From Leptoclinus maculatus (lineage: Eukaryota > Chordata > Actinopteri > Perciformes > Stichaeidae): DNA of 64,000 nt. Of the stretch, positions 13,023 through 23,370 are shown piece by piece; the stretch's first letter is position 1, and every line of letters starts with the position of its first letter. Position numbers and translations under genes: made by a program. The notes under the pieces are model-generated. The model was given only the letters and a program-made list of their open reading frames with translations, made no database searches and was not told where the DNA came from. The DNA is taken from positions 31,171,948-31,235,947 of the forward strand of contig JAVDOI010000001.1 in the NCBI GenBank assembly GCA_032191485.1. Reading direction: 5' to 3'.

Positions 13023-15555
13023 AATGAGACAGTAGCCGGAAGTCAGGTAAAAGACTTGTTAATAGGCACAAGAGAAAGGGTAAATAGGTCTATACAAAGA
13101 TAAATGAAGAAATGTGACATCTAGGTTAACTGAGCCACAAACACCACAGCCAGGTGGGCAGGGCATTAACGGTTGGCAGGTTTAATAAGTCATTTTGGAT
13201 TGGAGCTTCCTGTGTAAAATCAATTCCACCACGTTTCAAAGAAGTGTGTGTGTGTGTTTTTGTATGTGTATGTCTGTGTGCCTGGTGTGTGCATGCATGT
13301 GGGTGTCAGGTGTTATACCCAGGAATCTGCAGAGGTTATAATGACCTACACACACACACAGGTGTCACATCATGGGTTTTGTGATAGTGTGACAGTCCAC
13401 CGTAATGGAATCTGAAGACTGAAGAGACAGAGACATACAGAGATTTATAAGTGTATGTCCTTCCCCCTTGCCGCCCCAGCAGCTTCATTCTCTGGTGCTT
13501 TATCAAACACTTCTATCCCTGGAATTAGATTTTGACCAAAGACAGGCATTTTTTAATAATTCTTATCTCCTATAGAGTCTGGTCCAATTTTTTCTCCCAT
13601 TCTTTGATTTTAGCTCCTCTTAAGGAATGATAAAGTCTTCAGTCCTGCATCTAAGATCCATTTATACAATGGTGGCAGCCTGAGCCTGAGCACCCAGTCT
13701 GCCTTTATTTGCTTCTTTTTTACTCTGGGAATATAACAACACATTTTCTATCAATATCCTTCATGAAACTTGATTGTCAAATGAGAATCTGAAATCTACA
13801 AACTAAAATTTGGAACACAAATAATGACTTTTGAGAGAATTTTAGATTATTTGGGTGTGAGTCAACCAAGTCGAACGGAGTCTGTTAATGTGATAAATAA
13901 TAATAAAAAACAACTGACAATAGCAAACTTATGCAACGTGCACTGTGTAATGTTGGTTTCTCTTTTGGCAAAGGACGTTTTGAGAATTCATGTCCTCTCA
14001 GCATTTCGCAGGTTGCCGAGTGACACAGTGGTGATCATAGCCTATACCTCTCCCACATTGTGTTGTTTCTGCATTTATTCAATCTTCCGTGTGTGCTTCT
14101 TTTTTGCTACCAAGATGTGTATGTTGGTAAAACAGGGGTTATATCTGGACCAGGATCCCAAATTAGCACTCGCCAAATGCAAGTAGAAATCTACGTTGGC
14201 AAATAAAATTAAGGCGGTTGGCCGCCATTGGCTGGTTGCTGAAGTAAGCCTTCTTCACCACAAATCACTACAACACATAAGTTGATTGATCACATTTTGT
14301 TCTGCATTGATTATGCAACGTATCACTGTCAATGATTGTATTGCAATTACAATGAGCTGCAGCATTTGTCATATAGCCTACTCAACAAATAGGACCTGCT
14401 CATTTGTTTGTCATCATTTTTATCTGATGTAGTTTTATAGCAAGTTGAAATGATTTGCCAGCTATTGGCAGATAGACCATGAAGTTCATTTTGGACCCTG
14501 TTGTGGACTGTAGTTGCTTAAAGCAACCCTGGAGCTGGTAGCGATTCTGTCAAGAACAAATCCAGGGCATCCAGTTGAAAGCTGGTGTAGACTTTGCATT
14601 TTCTTTAAATGCTTGTATGGGCCGCCTCCTCCTCCTCCTCCTCCTCCTCCTCCTCCTCCTCCTGCTCTTTCTCCCCCAAACACAAGCTGTTTAGGTGAGT
14701 GTGAGACATCAAGATTGACATTGCCTGTTGTATGAGTGGATGTGTTTCTATACTGTATCTGTGTTCATCCTGTCATGGATCGGTGGCCTTTCATGGTGTT
14801 TGCGTGCATTTTGTCCAGTGTATGCAGAGCCAGACTCCAGGCCCCACTGGTATGCAACTGGGTGTAGAAAATGAATAAATGGATTAACCAAGACCATAGC
14901 TACTTTAATCTATCCAGTATCTGTTCTACAGGGATATTTTCGAGTGTGTCTTATTTTATTCCTTTCTGCAATGTTTGACAGGAGTCAATACGTTTCTGCC
15001 ACTTACAGTTATGCCTCTTGAGCCGGACAGCAGCAGGTAGCTAGCAACAGAGGGATTATCATCTGATATAGTTCAATGAGTAGGATTCAGCTTTTCAAGA
15101 GTTGTCAAGCTTGGTATCAAACTGAAAATAGTGCACAGTAAAAATGATTCTCTAAGCTGGAGGGTTTCTAGAGGCTGGAGGTTTTTCAACTGTGTGGACA
15201 CGCTCGTGATCAGGGCAGAATTATTGTTCCATGTGAAACACAGAAAGATACTATCTCTAACTGATTCACGCATTTAATCTGTTGCTGTCATTGCATTTAA
15301 ATAATTTAAAATAAGAAACAGCACCCCCTTTCTTTAAGTCCTACAGTATAGTTGTACATTAGCATGATCCATGTCCCTGCATTTGCACCACAGTGGTATA
15401 CATACAGAATACGTCTTCATTATTAAACTGTCCTGATTAAGAATTTAAGATAGTTTCCACCTAATCTACATGTGTTATGTTTTAATAAAAATGTATAATT
15501 CAACAGCCACAATTAGACAAAACATGAGATAAATTACTGGTAACAAATTATTTTT
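13023..15555. other. Intergenic, no gene recognised
   Basis: The region is AT-rich with short TG runs at 13242-13275 and a CCT microsatellite (listed separately). A 120-codon plus-strand ORF at 13824-14186 has no recognisable motif or splice context. A short stretch near 14825-14885 resembles the end of the dispersed repeat listed at 6270. Confidence 0.4.
14624..14663. repeat. (CCT)n trinucleotide microsatellite
   Basis: About 13 CCT repeats. On the complementary strand this gives a poly-Gly frame and on this strand a poly-Pro frame. Neither is part of a recognisable gene. Confidence 0.95.
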
Positions 15556-15559
15556 CAGG

Positions 15560-16020
15560 GTCATAAAAAAGTAGGTCATTGAAAATGGTAAAATTATATT
15601 TTATAGTTTGCTCTAAAAAAAGAAGAAAAATGTCATAAATGTAATAATATAGGATGAAATAAAAATGTAGTAAAAAGTCATAGTATAGTATTAGAGAAAA
15701 ATGTAATAGAAAAGTCAACGTAAAATGCCATGAAAAATACATTATATAGTATTCTTAAAAACGTCATACAAAATGTCATACATATGTCAAAAAATGTAAT
15801 GAAAATGTCTTAATGTAGTACATCATTAAAGAATGTTCTATAGTCATAGTATGGCATATAAATGTAATTAAAAAGTCTGAGCATAGTATGCCATAAAAAC
15901 GTCGTGAAAAGTTATTCTAAAAATATAGTGTGAAAAAAATGTGATCATAAAAATCATACCATACTATGTCATACAAAGTGTCATAAAAATGATCCTTCTA
16001 TAGTATGGGGGTACTTTAAC
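15560..16020 (+). repeat. Degenerate GTCATAGTATAGTATG array, block 1
   Basis: Short units built from GTCATA, AGTATAGTAT and poly-A (for example AAAAAGTCATAGTATAGTAT) recur about every 20-40 bases with many substitutions and indels. The same motif family reappears at 18.24-18.84, 19.57-19.70 and 21.31-22.06 kb, so these blocks look like one old tandem array broken by insertions. Confidence 0.8.
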
Positions 16021-16026
16021 ATCAAA

Positions 16027-18230
16027 GAACCCACTTGTAAAGGGATTCAATCTGTCTTTACCCAGTGGAGTGCCCTATAGTGTACGAGAGGTGCCCCAAG
16101 CTCACGCACCGACTGTGGAAGATCCTGAGGGCGATCTGGAGGAAGGGGAATGTAACCCAACAATGGTATGTGCAGAAGGTGTATGGGTTCCAAAGGAGGA
16201 GAACTCAACTAAGGTTGTCCAGTTTAGGACCATCTCGCTGCTCATTGTTGAGGGGAAGATATTTCACACTATCAGTCACCAATGGCTGACAGAACCAGTT
16301 CATCGACTCCTCTGTGCTGAACCGGGTAATCTCAGAGGTTCCAGGATGCCTAGAACACCCTGGAGAGGTAACACAGATGATCAGAGAGGGACAGAAAGGA
16401 AAATGGGACATGTCTGTACTGCGGCTGGACCTTGCCAATGCTTATGGTTCCATAAACCATAAACTGATTGAGACAGTATTAGGGTGGCACCATGTCCCAA
16501 ATAGAATCAAGGACCTCATCTTGGATTATAACGTGTCAGGGTTTTTTCCGATCTTTTGCCTGTTTTATCCTGAAGGTCACTCCTCATGTGTCAAGTTTGG
16601 TTTTACTTCCTGTTTTAGTGGCCCAATCCCAATGTCCCCCCCCCCTAAAGCCTCAAACCCTGAACCCTCAAGGACTGACATCACCTGGTAAGTGGTCGAG
16701 TGTGAGAGACTGTGAGGGCTTGAAATGGTGTAAATAGGAATGGGACAGCACTTTGCTGCAACATATCACGTTACCATGAAAACAACAAAAAAGATGATGT
16801 ATAATTGTAGGTATTTATTTTATACTTTGTACTCCCTGACTTGAACGTCTTCCAGGCTCTTTCCTCACAAGATGAGGTGATTTCATATAATCTATTTACT
16901 CGTTTTTGTCAAAACAGCTTCAATGACAAAATCAAATATTTGATGAATAAATCAATAAATATCTTCTCATTTCATGTTTATTTTTTGTTCCATCTTTAAC
17001 CCTTAATGTTTCTGTGTAAATGTATTATGACAGGCTGAACACACGTGAGCCGTCCTCTTTGTTCACTTTTTTTTGGGGGATTGGGCCAGTGAGTTTTCCT
17101 ACCATTTAGATTGTCTGCCTTGCTCTGATCAGTTTCACCTGTCCCTCAGTCCTGCCCTCACATCACTACATGCTCACCTGTTCTCACTTGCCTTGTTAGT
17201 CAGGCACTATTTATACCCTATCAGAGTTTCATGAAAGACCTGACAGTAACAGCAATTTCTGACCAAGACAGCGGATAGATCCTTCAGAGCTTTGAGAGGC
17301 TTACCACTTGGATCGAATGTGTTTCAACCTGGCTAAATCCAGGTCCTTGGTACTTAAGAAAGGGTGGAGGATTGCCCAGTTCCACTTCTCTCTTGGAGTT
17401 GCCCAAATTCCATTGTTTACAGATAAATCCATGAAGAGTCTCGAAAGTAATTTGACCTCACTCTGAAGGATGCAGCTTCTATCAGGACGGCAAACCAACA
17501 ATTGGAGGTACGGCTGACAGCTGTTGACAGATCAAGACTACTGGGAAAATTCAAAGGCTGGATATACCAACATGGCAGTCTACCAAAGATCTTGTGACCA
17601 CTGCTGGTGTATGAATTCCCACTGTCCACTGTGGAGGGATTTAAAAGGAGTATAAGGTGTCACCTCCATATGCAGTTGGGTTTGACAAGAATTATAAGCA
17701 GCATTGCCCTCTATTTTAACAGTAACAAGCTAAAAATCCACATCAACAGCCTTAGCAAGGAATTTAGCAACTGAATCACATTTTTGACAGCAGGAGAATG
17801 TCCAAAACCACCCTGTAACATATAAGAAGGTCTTTATGCTGGAATTCACGGTGCCCCGGGAGGAGCAGAAAGAAAAGTCCTGCAAGAGGAAACAGGGGAA
17901 ATTGGTGGAGGATTGCTTGAGACGCATGGCACACATGGCGCATGCCCATTGAAGTTGAGGCTAGGGGCTTTGTGCATAATTACTGTGCAAAGCTTACAGC
18001 CTCCTGGGCACCACTGGTACACGGAAAATAAAAGTCATCTGCAGAGCTTTAGAGGCAGCAGAGAAAACTTCAAGATGTCTGTGGATCAGGAGGGACAAGC
18101 CGTGGAAGAATGCCTCTTGGAACCAGGACGGGAACTGTTCACACCCTGCCAGATCACGGACGTTGAAACACCCGAAACACGCAATAACCCCAGGTACTAA
18201 TGATGTCTCCAAGTGCATCACCAGATGTAA
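16027..18230 (+). mobile_element. Degenerate non-LTR retrotransposon (LINE) with reverse transcriptase relic
   Basis: Broken plus-strand frames read as a LINE ORF2. WVPKEENSTKVVQFRTISLL near 16185-16245 corresponds to reverse transcriptase (RT) fingers. The segment RLDLANAYGSINHKLIE near 16423-16473 is RT motif A with its catalytic Asp in LDLANAYGS. After a gap, FNLAKSRSLVLKKG (17310-17360), DRSRLLGKFKGWIYQHGSLP (17525-17590), SSIALYFNSNKLKI (17700-17745) and SRCLWIRRDKPW (18070-18105) follow in the usual C-terminal order. Frameshifts and stops (for example TGA after LPKIL) show that it is dead. It is 5'-truncated and ends against array block 2, so it probably inserted into the array. Confidence 0.8.
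16541..17250. other. Unrelated segment interrupting the LINE relic
   Basis: RT homology stops after LILDY near 16535 and resumes near 17270. The intervening 0.7 kb shows no RT motifs. It opens with GTGTCAGGG and closes with ACCTGAC, a short inverted match (TGTCAGG/CCTGACA) that suggests a small DNA transposon inside the LINE. The alternative is a rearranged LINE with a non-homologous filler. No target-site duplication is obvious. Confidence 0.35.
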
Positions 18231-18234
18231 CCAT

Positions 18235-18838
18235 CATGCCGTAAAAACGTAACAAAAGTGTCATAAAATGTGTCATCATATAGTATGCCACAGAAAAGCC
18301 ATATAAAAAAATATAGTATTTTATCCCCATAAAAGACAAAAAAATGTCATAGTATGTGAAAAAAGTCATCAAATTGCGTGTTAAAAATGGCATAGTATAG
18401 TATGTTGGAAAAGAGTAAATAAAAAGCCACACCAAAGAATGTTCAAATAATTTGTTAAAAGGCATAGGATGGTATCTTGAAAATACTCAACTTATAGTAT
18501 GTCATAACAAATAGTCTGTTGCAAAAAGTCATAATAATATGATGGAAATAGTATGATGGAAAAAAACATTAAAAAAGTCATAGTATAGTATTTTGAAAAC
18601 ATTATTAATACATTCATAGTATAGTATTCATTAAAAAGTCAGTATAGTCGTCGAAAAAGTCATAAAAAAGTCATAGTACAGTGTTTCAGAAAGTCATATA
18701 AAAGTCATAGCATAGTATTTTGAAAAAAGTCAGAACAAAGTAACGAATGTAAAAATGTCAGCGTTAAGTATATCGGAAAAAGTCATAGTATAGTATGTCA
18801 TTAAAATACTGTATATAGTATGGCAAAAAAAGTCAAAG
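18235..18838 (+). repeat. GTCATAGTATAGTATG array, block 2
   Basis: This is the clearest block of the array. AAAAAGTCATAGTATAGTAT occurs in near-identical form several times, for example near 18574, 18660 and 18778, mixed with decayed units. A 103-codon minus-strand ORF (18154-18465) and a 73-codon one (18730-18951) are AT-rich artefacts of it. Confidence 0.85.
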
Positions 18839-18990
18839 GATAATCCTTTATTAGTCCCACAGCAGGGAAATTTACAGGATGACAGCAGCAAAGTGGGTAG
18901 TGCAACAAGAGACAGCAGTAGAAACAAAAAACAAGTACAATAAATAGTCAAGGTATAAAAATATAAGTAAATCGCAAAAACAACAAAAGC
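18839..18990 (-). repeat. Dispersed teleost repeat, TTTATTAGTCCCACAGCAGG type
   Basis: AGGATAATCCTTTATTAGTC, CCACAGCAGGGAAATTTACA and GACAGCAGCAAAGTGG follow in order. This is a common fish dispersed repeat that I associate with a LINE 3' tail. In that case it is reversed here, because the polyadenylation-like ACTAATAAAGG reads on the minus strand. It sits inside the array. Confidence 0.55.
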
Positions 18991-19014
18991 TTAAAATCCA
19001 ATATTATTGGATTG

Positions 19015-19345
19015 AGTGGTTGTCATAGTATAGTATATGTTATATACGTATATTTATGTATTTTTATATATATATATATTTATGTATTTTTATATATATA
19101 TATATTTATGTATTTTTATATATATATATATTTATGTATTTTTATATATATATATATATTTATGTATTTTTATATATATATATATATATTTATGTATTTT
19201 TATATATATATATATTTATGTATTTTTATATATATATATATTTATGTATTTTTATATATATATATAATTTTTTTTATATATATATATTTATGTATTTTTA
19301 TATATATATATAGTATGTCGAAAAAGTCATAGTATAGCATGTTGA
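19015..19345. repeat. AT microsatellite with higher-order unit, inside the array
   Basis: From 19036 to 19312 the sequence alternates a (TA)n run of 10-18 bases with ATTTATGTATTTTT, repeated about eight times. This makes a higher-order unit of about 33-40 bases. Array units (GTCATAGTATAGTAT) flank it on both sides. Reading frames of 76-106 codons rich in Tyr and Ile arise in three frames and are artefacts. Confidence 0.9.
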
Positions 19346-19349
19346 AAAA

Positions 19350-19565
19350 AATCATTACATTACATTACAGTCATTTAGCTTTTATCCAAAGCGACTTACA
19401 ATTCAGTGTTTATCTATACACCGTAGGCACAGCTACGGGAGCAATTTGGGGTTAAGTGTCTTGATCAAGGACACATTGACATGCGACTAGCGGAGCCGGG
19501 GATCAAACCGCCAATCCTCTGATTGAAGGACGGCCCTGCTCTCCACCTAGCCACGGTCACCCATT
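19350..19565 (+). repeat. Dispersed teleost repeat, TTATCCAAAGCGACTTACA type
   Basis: CATTACATTACAGTCATTTA, CTTTTATCCAAAGCGACTTA, GGGGTTAAGTGTCTTG, TCAAGGACACATTGACATG, GGGGATCAAACC, CTGATTGAAGGACGGCCCTG and TAGCCACGGTCACC follow in the order of a very abundant fish repeat. The copy is fairly intact, which suggests a younger insertion than the array around it. Confidence 0.75.
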
Positions 19566-19700
19566 AAAAAGGTATAGTATAGTATGGCAAAAAAACCATT
19601 AAAATGTCGAAAAACCAAAAAATCAAAAAGCCATAGTATAGTTTTTCGGAAAAGGTCATGAAAATGTATAGAATTGTATGTCGAAATTAGCCATAGTAAC
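19566..19700 (+). repeat. GTCATAGTATAGTATG array, block 3
   Basis: Short remnant of the array between the dispersed repeat and the inverted-repeat element. It contains TATAGTATAGTATGG, CCATAGTATAGT and ATTGTATGTCGAAA. Confidence 0.7.
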
Positions 19701-19737
19701 GAAATTCATGTGAGCAACTATGGAGATAAATCCAGGT

Positions 19738-20727
19738 CAAAAGTTTTGTTCATTTGAAAAAAAAATTTGAACCTGAAAGTTCAAGTTGTGGTCTTGAACA
19801 TTGAAGAATACAGCAATGTATTAAAAATAAAAAGAAGTGGATGACATTTTTTTTTTGGGTTGAATATAATTTTTATCCAGTTCTGGAATTCTGAAAAATG
19901 TTTTTGGTTTCAAATCTTTTTTTTATGGAAGCCCATTCCTGCCAGCAAAAAAAAAAAATAAATAATAAGATCACAAAAAAAAAAAATAGTAACTTAAAAA
20001 AAAAAAAAAAAAATGTAATTCACAAAAAAAAAAAAAAAATGAGATCACAAAAAAAAAATAGTAACTTAAAAAAAGAAAAGAAAATGTAATTCACAAAAAA
20101 AATCCACCCACAAAATAAATAATAATAATTTAAATTTTTTTTTATTTTACTTTTTTTCCACCAGCAAAAAAAAACGAAAAAAAAAAAAATGTTGGTGCAT
20201 CCATCTGTAACCATAACACTGACCAGATTTTTCCAGTTGCTATAGAAAGTCGAAATTATGAGATAATTTAACACAACAGTCATAGAAGCAGCTCTTCATA
20301 GGTTACTCTACACATTTGACATATACATTGATTGTGAGTACATTGAAGACTTCTTTAAAACGTGGCTTTACAACAGATGAAATACAGATGATGTTTCACA
20401 TGGATTGTACTGAGCAAATGCACCCTTGAATAGAATGTTAAGCAAGAAGCAGCTCTGGAGTACAAAGAATGAAACCAATGTGGCTGAGGTGGCGACCAAT
20501 AAACAGCAACTGGAAACATCTTTTTTTTTTTTTTTTTTTGCTGACAGAAAAAGTAAAAAAAAAAATATATATATATATAATATTTTTTTGTGAATTACAT
20601 TTTTTTTTTTTTTGTGAATTAATTTTTTTTTTTTTTTTGGTGATCTTATTTTTTTGCTGGCAGGAATGGGCTTCCATATTTTTTCACTTTCAGATCGTTT
20701 TTTTTCAGTTCAGACTTTTGACCCTGA
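19738..20727. mobile_element. About 1 kb long inverted repeat (foldback or MITE-like element)
   Basis: The two halves are inverted copies. GGTCAAAAGT at 19736 matches ACTTTTGACC at 20713. The block ATGGAAGCCCATTCCTGCCA at 19925 matches TGGCAGGAATGGGCTTCCAT at 20659, followed by matched AAGATCAC/GTGATCTT. Further in, TTTCCAGTTGCTAT at 20230 matches CAGCAACTGGAAA at 20503. Both arms carry long A or T runs. The left arm is about 120 bases longer, and the central loop is about 250 bases (20245-20497). The Lys-, Asn- or Phe-rich ORFs here are homopolymer artefacts. Confidence 0.72.
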
Positions 20728-20887
20728 TCTAACGTGGGGGGCGTGGCATCAACTGAGAGGGGCGTGTCATCATGAGTGACAGCATAACAAAGAAGGCTGA
20801 GGAACTTCCTCAACCACGTTGCCTTCAGGTAACATAGGCACCGCGAGAATTATGATGATGAGGATCGGCTCAAGTAAAAGGCGTCAG

Positions 20888-21271
20888 GAGTCTGCGGCGA
20901 TGTCGGCAACACATCACGTCTTGAATCACGGACCAAGTAGTCTAACGCACGCGCAAATCAGAGGGTGAAGCAAACCCCGTGGCGCAATGAAAGTGAGGGC
21001 CAGCGTGCCGGGTGAGGTGGGATCCCGACCCCGCGGCGTCGGGCGCACCACCGGCCCATATCGCCCGTACCGTCGGGGAGGTGGAGCGTGAGTGTGTGCG
21101 ATAGGACCCGAAAGATGGTGAGCTATGTCTGGGCAGGGCGAAGCCAGAGGAAACTCTGGTGGAGGCCCGTAGCGGTCCTGACGTGCAAATCGGTCGTCCG
21201 ACCTGGGTATAGGGGCGAAAGACTAATCGAACCAGGAGCTGGTTCCCTCCGAAGTTCCCTTCAGGATAGCT
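20888..21271 (+). rRNA. 28S rRNA gene fragment (pseudogene)
   Basis: The segment reads collinearly with the 5' third of vertebrate 28S rRNA: CTGCGGCGATGTCGGCAAC, GTCTTGAATCACGGACCAAG, TGGCGCAATGAAAGTGAGGG, GGACCCGAAAGATGGTGA, GAAACTCTGGTGGAGGCCCG, CCTGACGTGCAAATCGGTCG and GAGCTGGTTCCCTCCGAAG. It ends at CAGGATAGCTGG. Differences from the conserved sequence include a small deletion before GAGCTGGTTCCC and a substitution in CTTGAATCACGG. There is no 18S, 5.8S or spacer beside it. It is GC-rich in AT-rich surroundings and is an isolated, non-functional copy, followed by a run of about 17 C residues. Confidence 0.9.
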
Positions 21272-21304
21272 GGGGGAGTCCCCCCCCCCCCCCCCCACTG
21301 TCCC

Positions 21305-22065
21305 CCAATGTCATTGTATAGTAGTCTATAAAAACGCATAGTATAGTATGAAATAAAAATGACGCATCAAAATAAATCCTCGTATAGTATGCCACAGAAT
21401 AGTCATAAAGGAAGTCATTGTATAGTATACCCTAAAATGACATAGTATAGTATACTAAACAAATGTCGTCAAAATTTCATGAAAACGTCATTAAAAATGT
21501 CATAGTGCAGTATGCCATAATAATGATGATACAAACATAATTTCCTGGTGTGTATATATGGCCACAAAGGTGTCTTAAAAGGTCAGAATATAGCATGCAA
21601 TGAAATTATTATAGAAATGACAATAAAAAAAATGACAATAAAAAAAAAACGACATAGCATAGTAGGCCATTAAAATGCTATATAAATGTCATAGTATGGT
21701 GTCCCATAACGTTATATATTTTTTATACAAGTAAAAAGAAAATTCCTAGTATGGTATAGTGTAGCATACATGTCTAGTTAAAATTGTCAGTGTATAGTAT
21801 ATCATAGAAAATGTTATAATGTAGTAAAGTCATTGTAAAAAGTATAAAGTATAGTATGACATACAAATGTCATATAAAATCTAATTTAGTATGCTATAAA
21901 ATGTAAATGCATTTTCATTTAAAAAAAGGTAAAATGCCACAAAAGTCTAGTAAATCTAGTAAACCAGTAATATGTCATAAACAGGTAATGTAGTAAGAAA
22001 ATTGTAGTATAGTATGTCATATCCAAATTTAAAAAGAAAATCATAAAAATATGTCATAGAGTATG
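21305..22065 (+). repeat. GTCATAGTATAGTATG array, block 4
   Basis: Array units resume right after the rRNA fragment (CATAGTATAGTATGAAATAA at 21338 and many decayed copies) and fade near 22065. The units are more diverged than in block 2. Confidence 0.8.
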
Positions 22066-22794
22066 TTAGGCTCATTAGTTTTCACAAAACTAGCAAAGAT
22101 ATACCACTGCACACTCTCTGCTCACCACGATCACTGCCCACTATCACAGTCAGTGAACGAACAGTGAACGCAGCAACGCATCTAACTTTAATCTAAACAT
22201 GTTGGGATCAGTGCAGCTGTTTAATTGATTGTAAGGGCGGCTTAGCATACACATCTCCAGTCTTTGCTTGTACTTATTTCCTTAAATGTACATCATTTAC
22301 ATGAATATGACAATAAGTTGAAGAACAATTAACAAAAAACTCATTACACTTTCAGGGACCTGAAGAGGTACTGTATACTGGCATTTTTGTGCTGCAGCAG
22401 TGGCTGGTAGTTGCTAGATGCCAATAATAACACATTTAACACTGACTCTTTTACAAAAAATATATATATAACATATATATAAAACTTATATTTTAGCTGC
22501 AACAGCGTGTAGCAACCATAACACCCATTGTATACCTGTTTCATTGGAGTATGCAGTGTAGCAGAGAAGACATTAAGACTACTAAACAGCTACCAAAATC
22601 CCACTTTAAGCTAATCAAATATTATCAATTCAGTATGCCAATACAGCGATTAAAATATGCTGAGAGACAGGAGGAGGAAGAGAGAGAGAGACGGAGAATA
22701 GAAGGAGGGGGCATGAACAGACACAAAAGGGGATGAAGCATGTTGGCTCTTGGTGCTCTAGTAACTAAAGCAGCTGTCATGATCATCTGATGTC

Positions 22795-22819
22795 TACACA
22801 CACACACACACACACACAT
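22795..22819. repeat. (CA)n microsatellite
   Basis: About 12 CA units. Confidence 0.9.
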
Positions 22820-23076
22820 AAAGAAACCCACCATCGCTTTACTTACTGTAGCTACCTCCTCAGCATTATGTAAGTGCTCCGCTTGCTGGCATATGTCTTT
22901 GATTAGGAACTAGGACATAAGAAATACAGACAAAAATATACAAACAAACCAAATGCTACCACAACCCACGTTTAATCCCTCTCTGCAGTATAGGATGGTA
23001 GGAGGTGATGTAATGAGCTCATATTTATGATGTTGAGTTTTTGTTAAGGTGGTAAGGTTGAACTTTAATGTGTTTC

Positions 23077-23108
23077 AGAGAGAGAGAGAGAGAGACAGAG
23101 AGAGAGAA
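23077..23108. repeat. (GA)n microsatellite
   Basis: About 15 GA units with one ACA interruption. Confidence 0.9.
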
Positions 23109-23312
23109 CATACACTCACAAACATGTTTCGAATATGCTCTGGACCACAGCATGTAGCTTAGTCCTGAGGTTCAAATGTCAGAATAGTCAAGTTCTTACT
23201 ATTTACAATTTGATTTCATCTTGTTGATGTGTACTACTCTGTGTATGTGAAAGCAAAGAAAATACGGTACGGATGACTGAACAGCTGACCCTCATATTAC
23301 TAGAGAGCAAGA

Positions 23313-23314
<2 letters not shown>

Positions 23315-23370
<56 letters not shown>
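23315..23370. repeat. (TG)n microsatellite
   Basis: Uninterrupted TG run of about 28 units. Confidence 0.95.

Noticed and set aside
13824..14186. 120-codon plus-strand ORF
   Set aside because: Ordinary composition for AT-rich intergenic DNA, no motif and no splice signals.
20020..20732. Lys/Asn- or Phe-rich ORFs near the inverted repeat
   Set aside because: They are translations of poly-A and poly-T tracts.
20942..21321. 118-codon minus and 77-codon plus ORFs
   Set aside because: They are translations of the 28S rRNA fragment and have no coding meaning.
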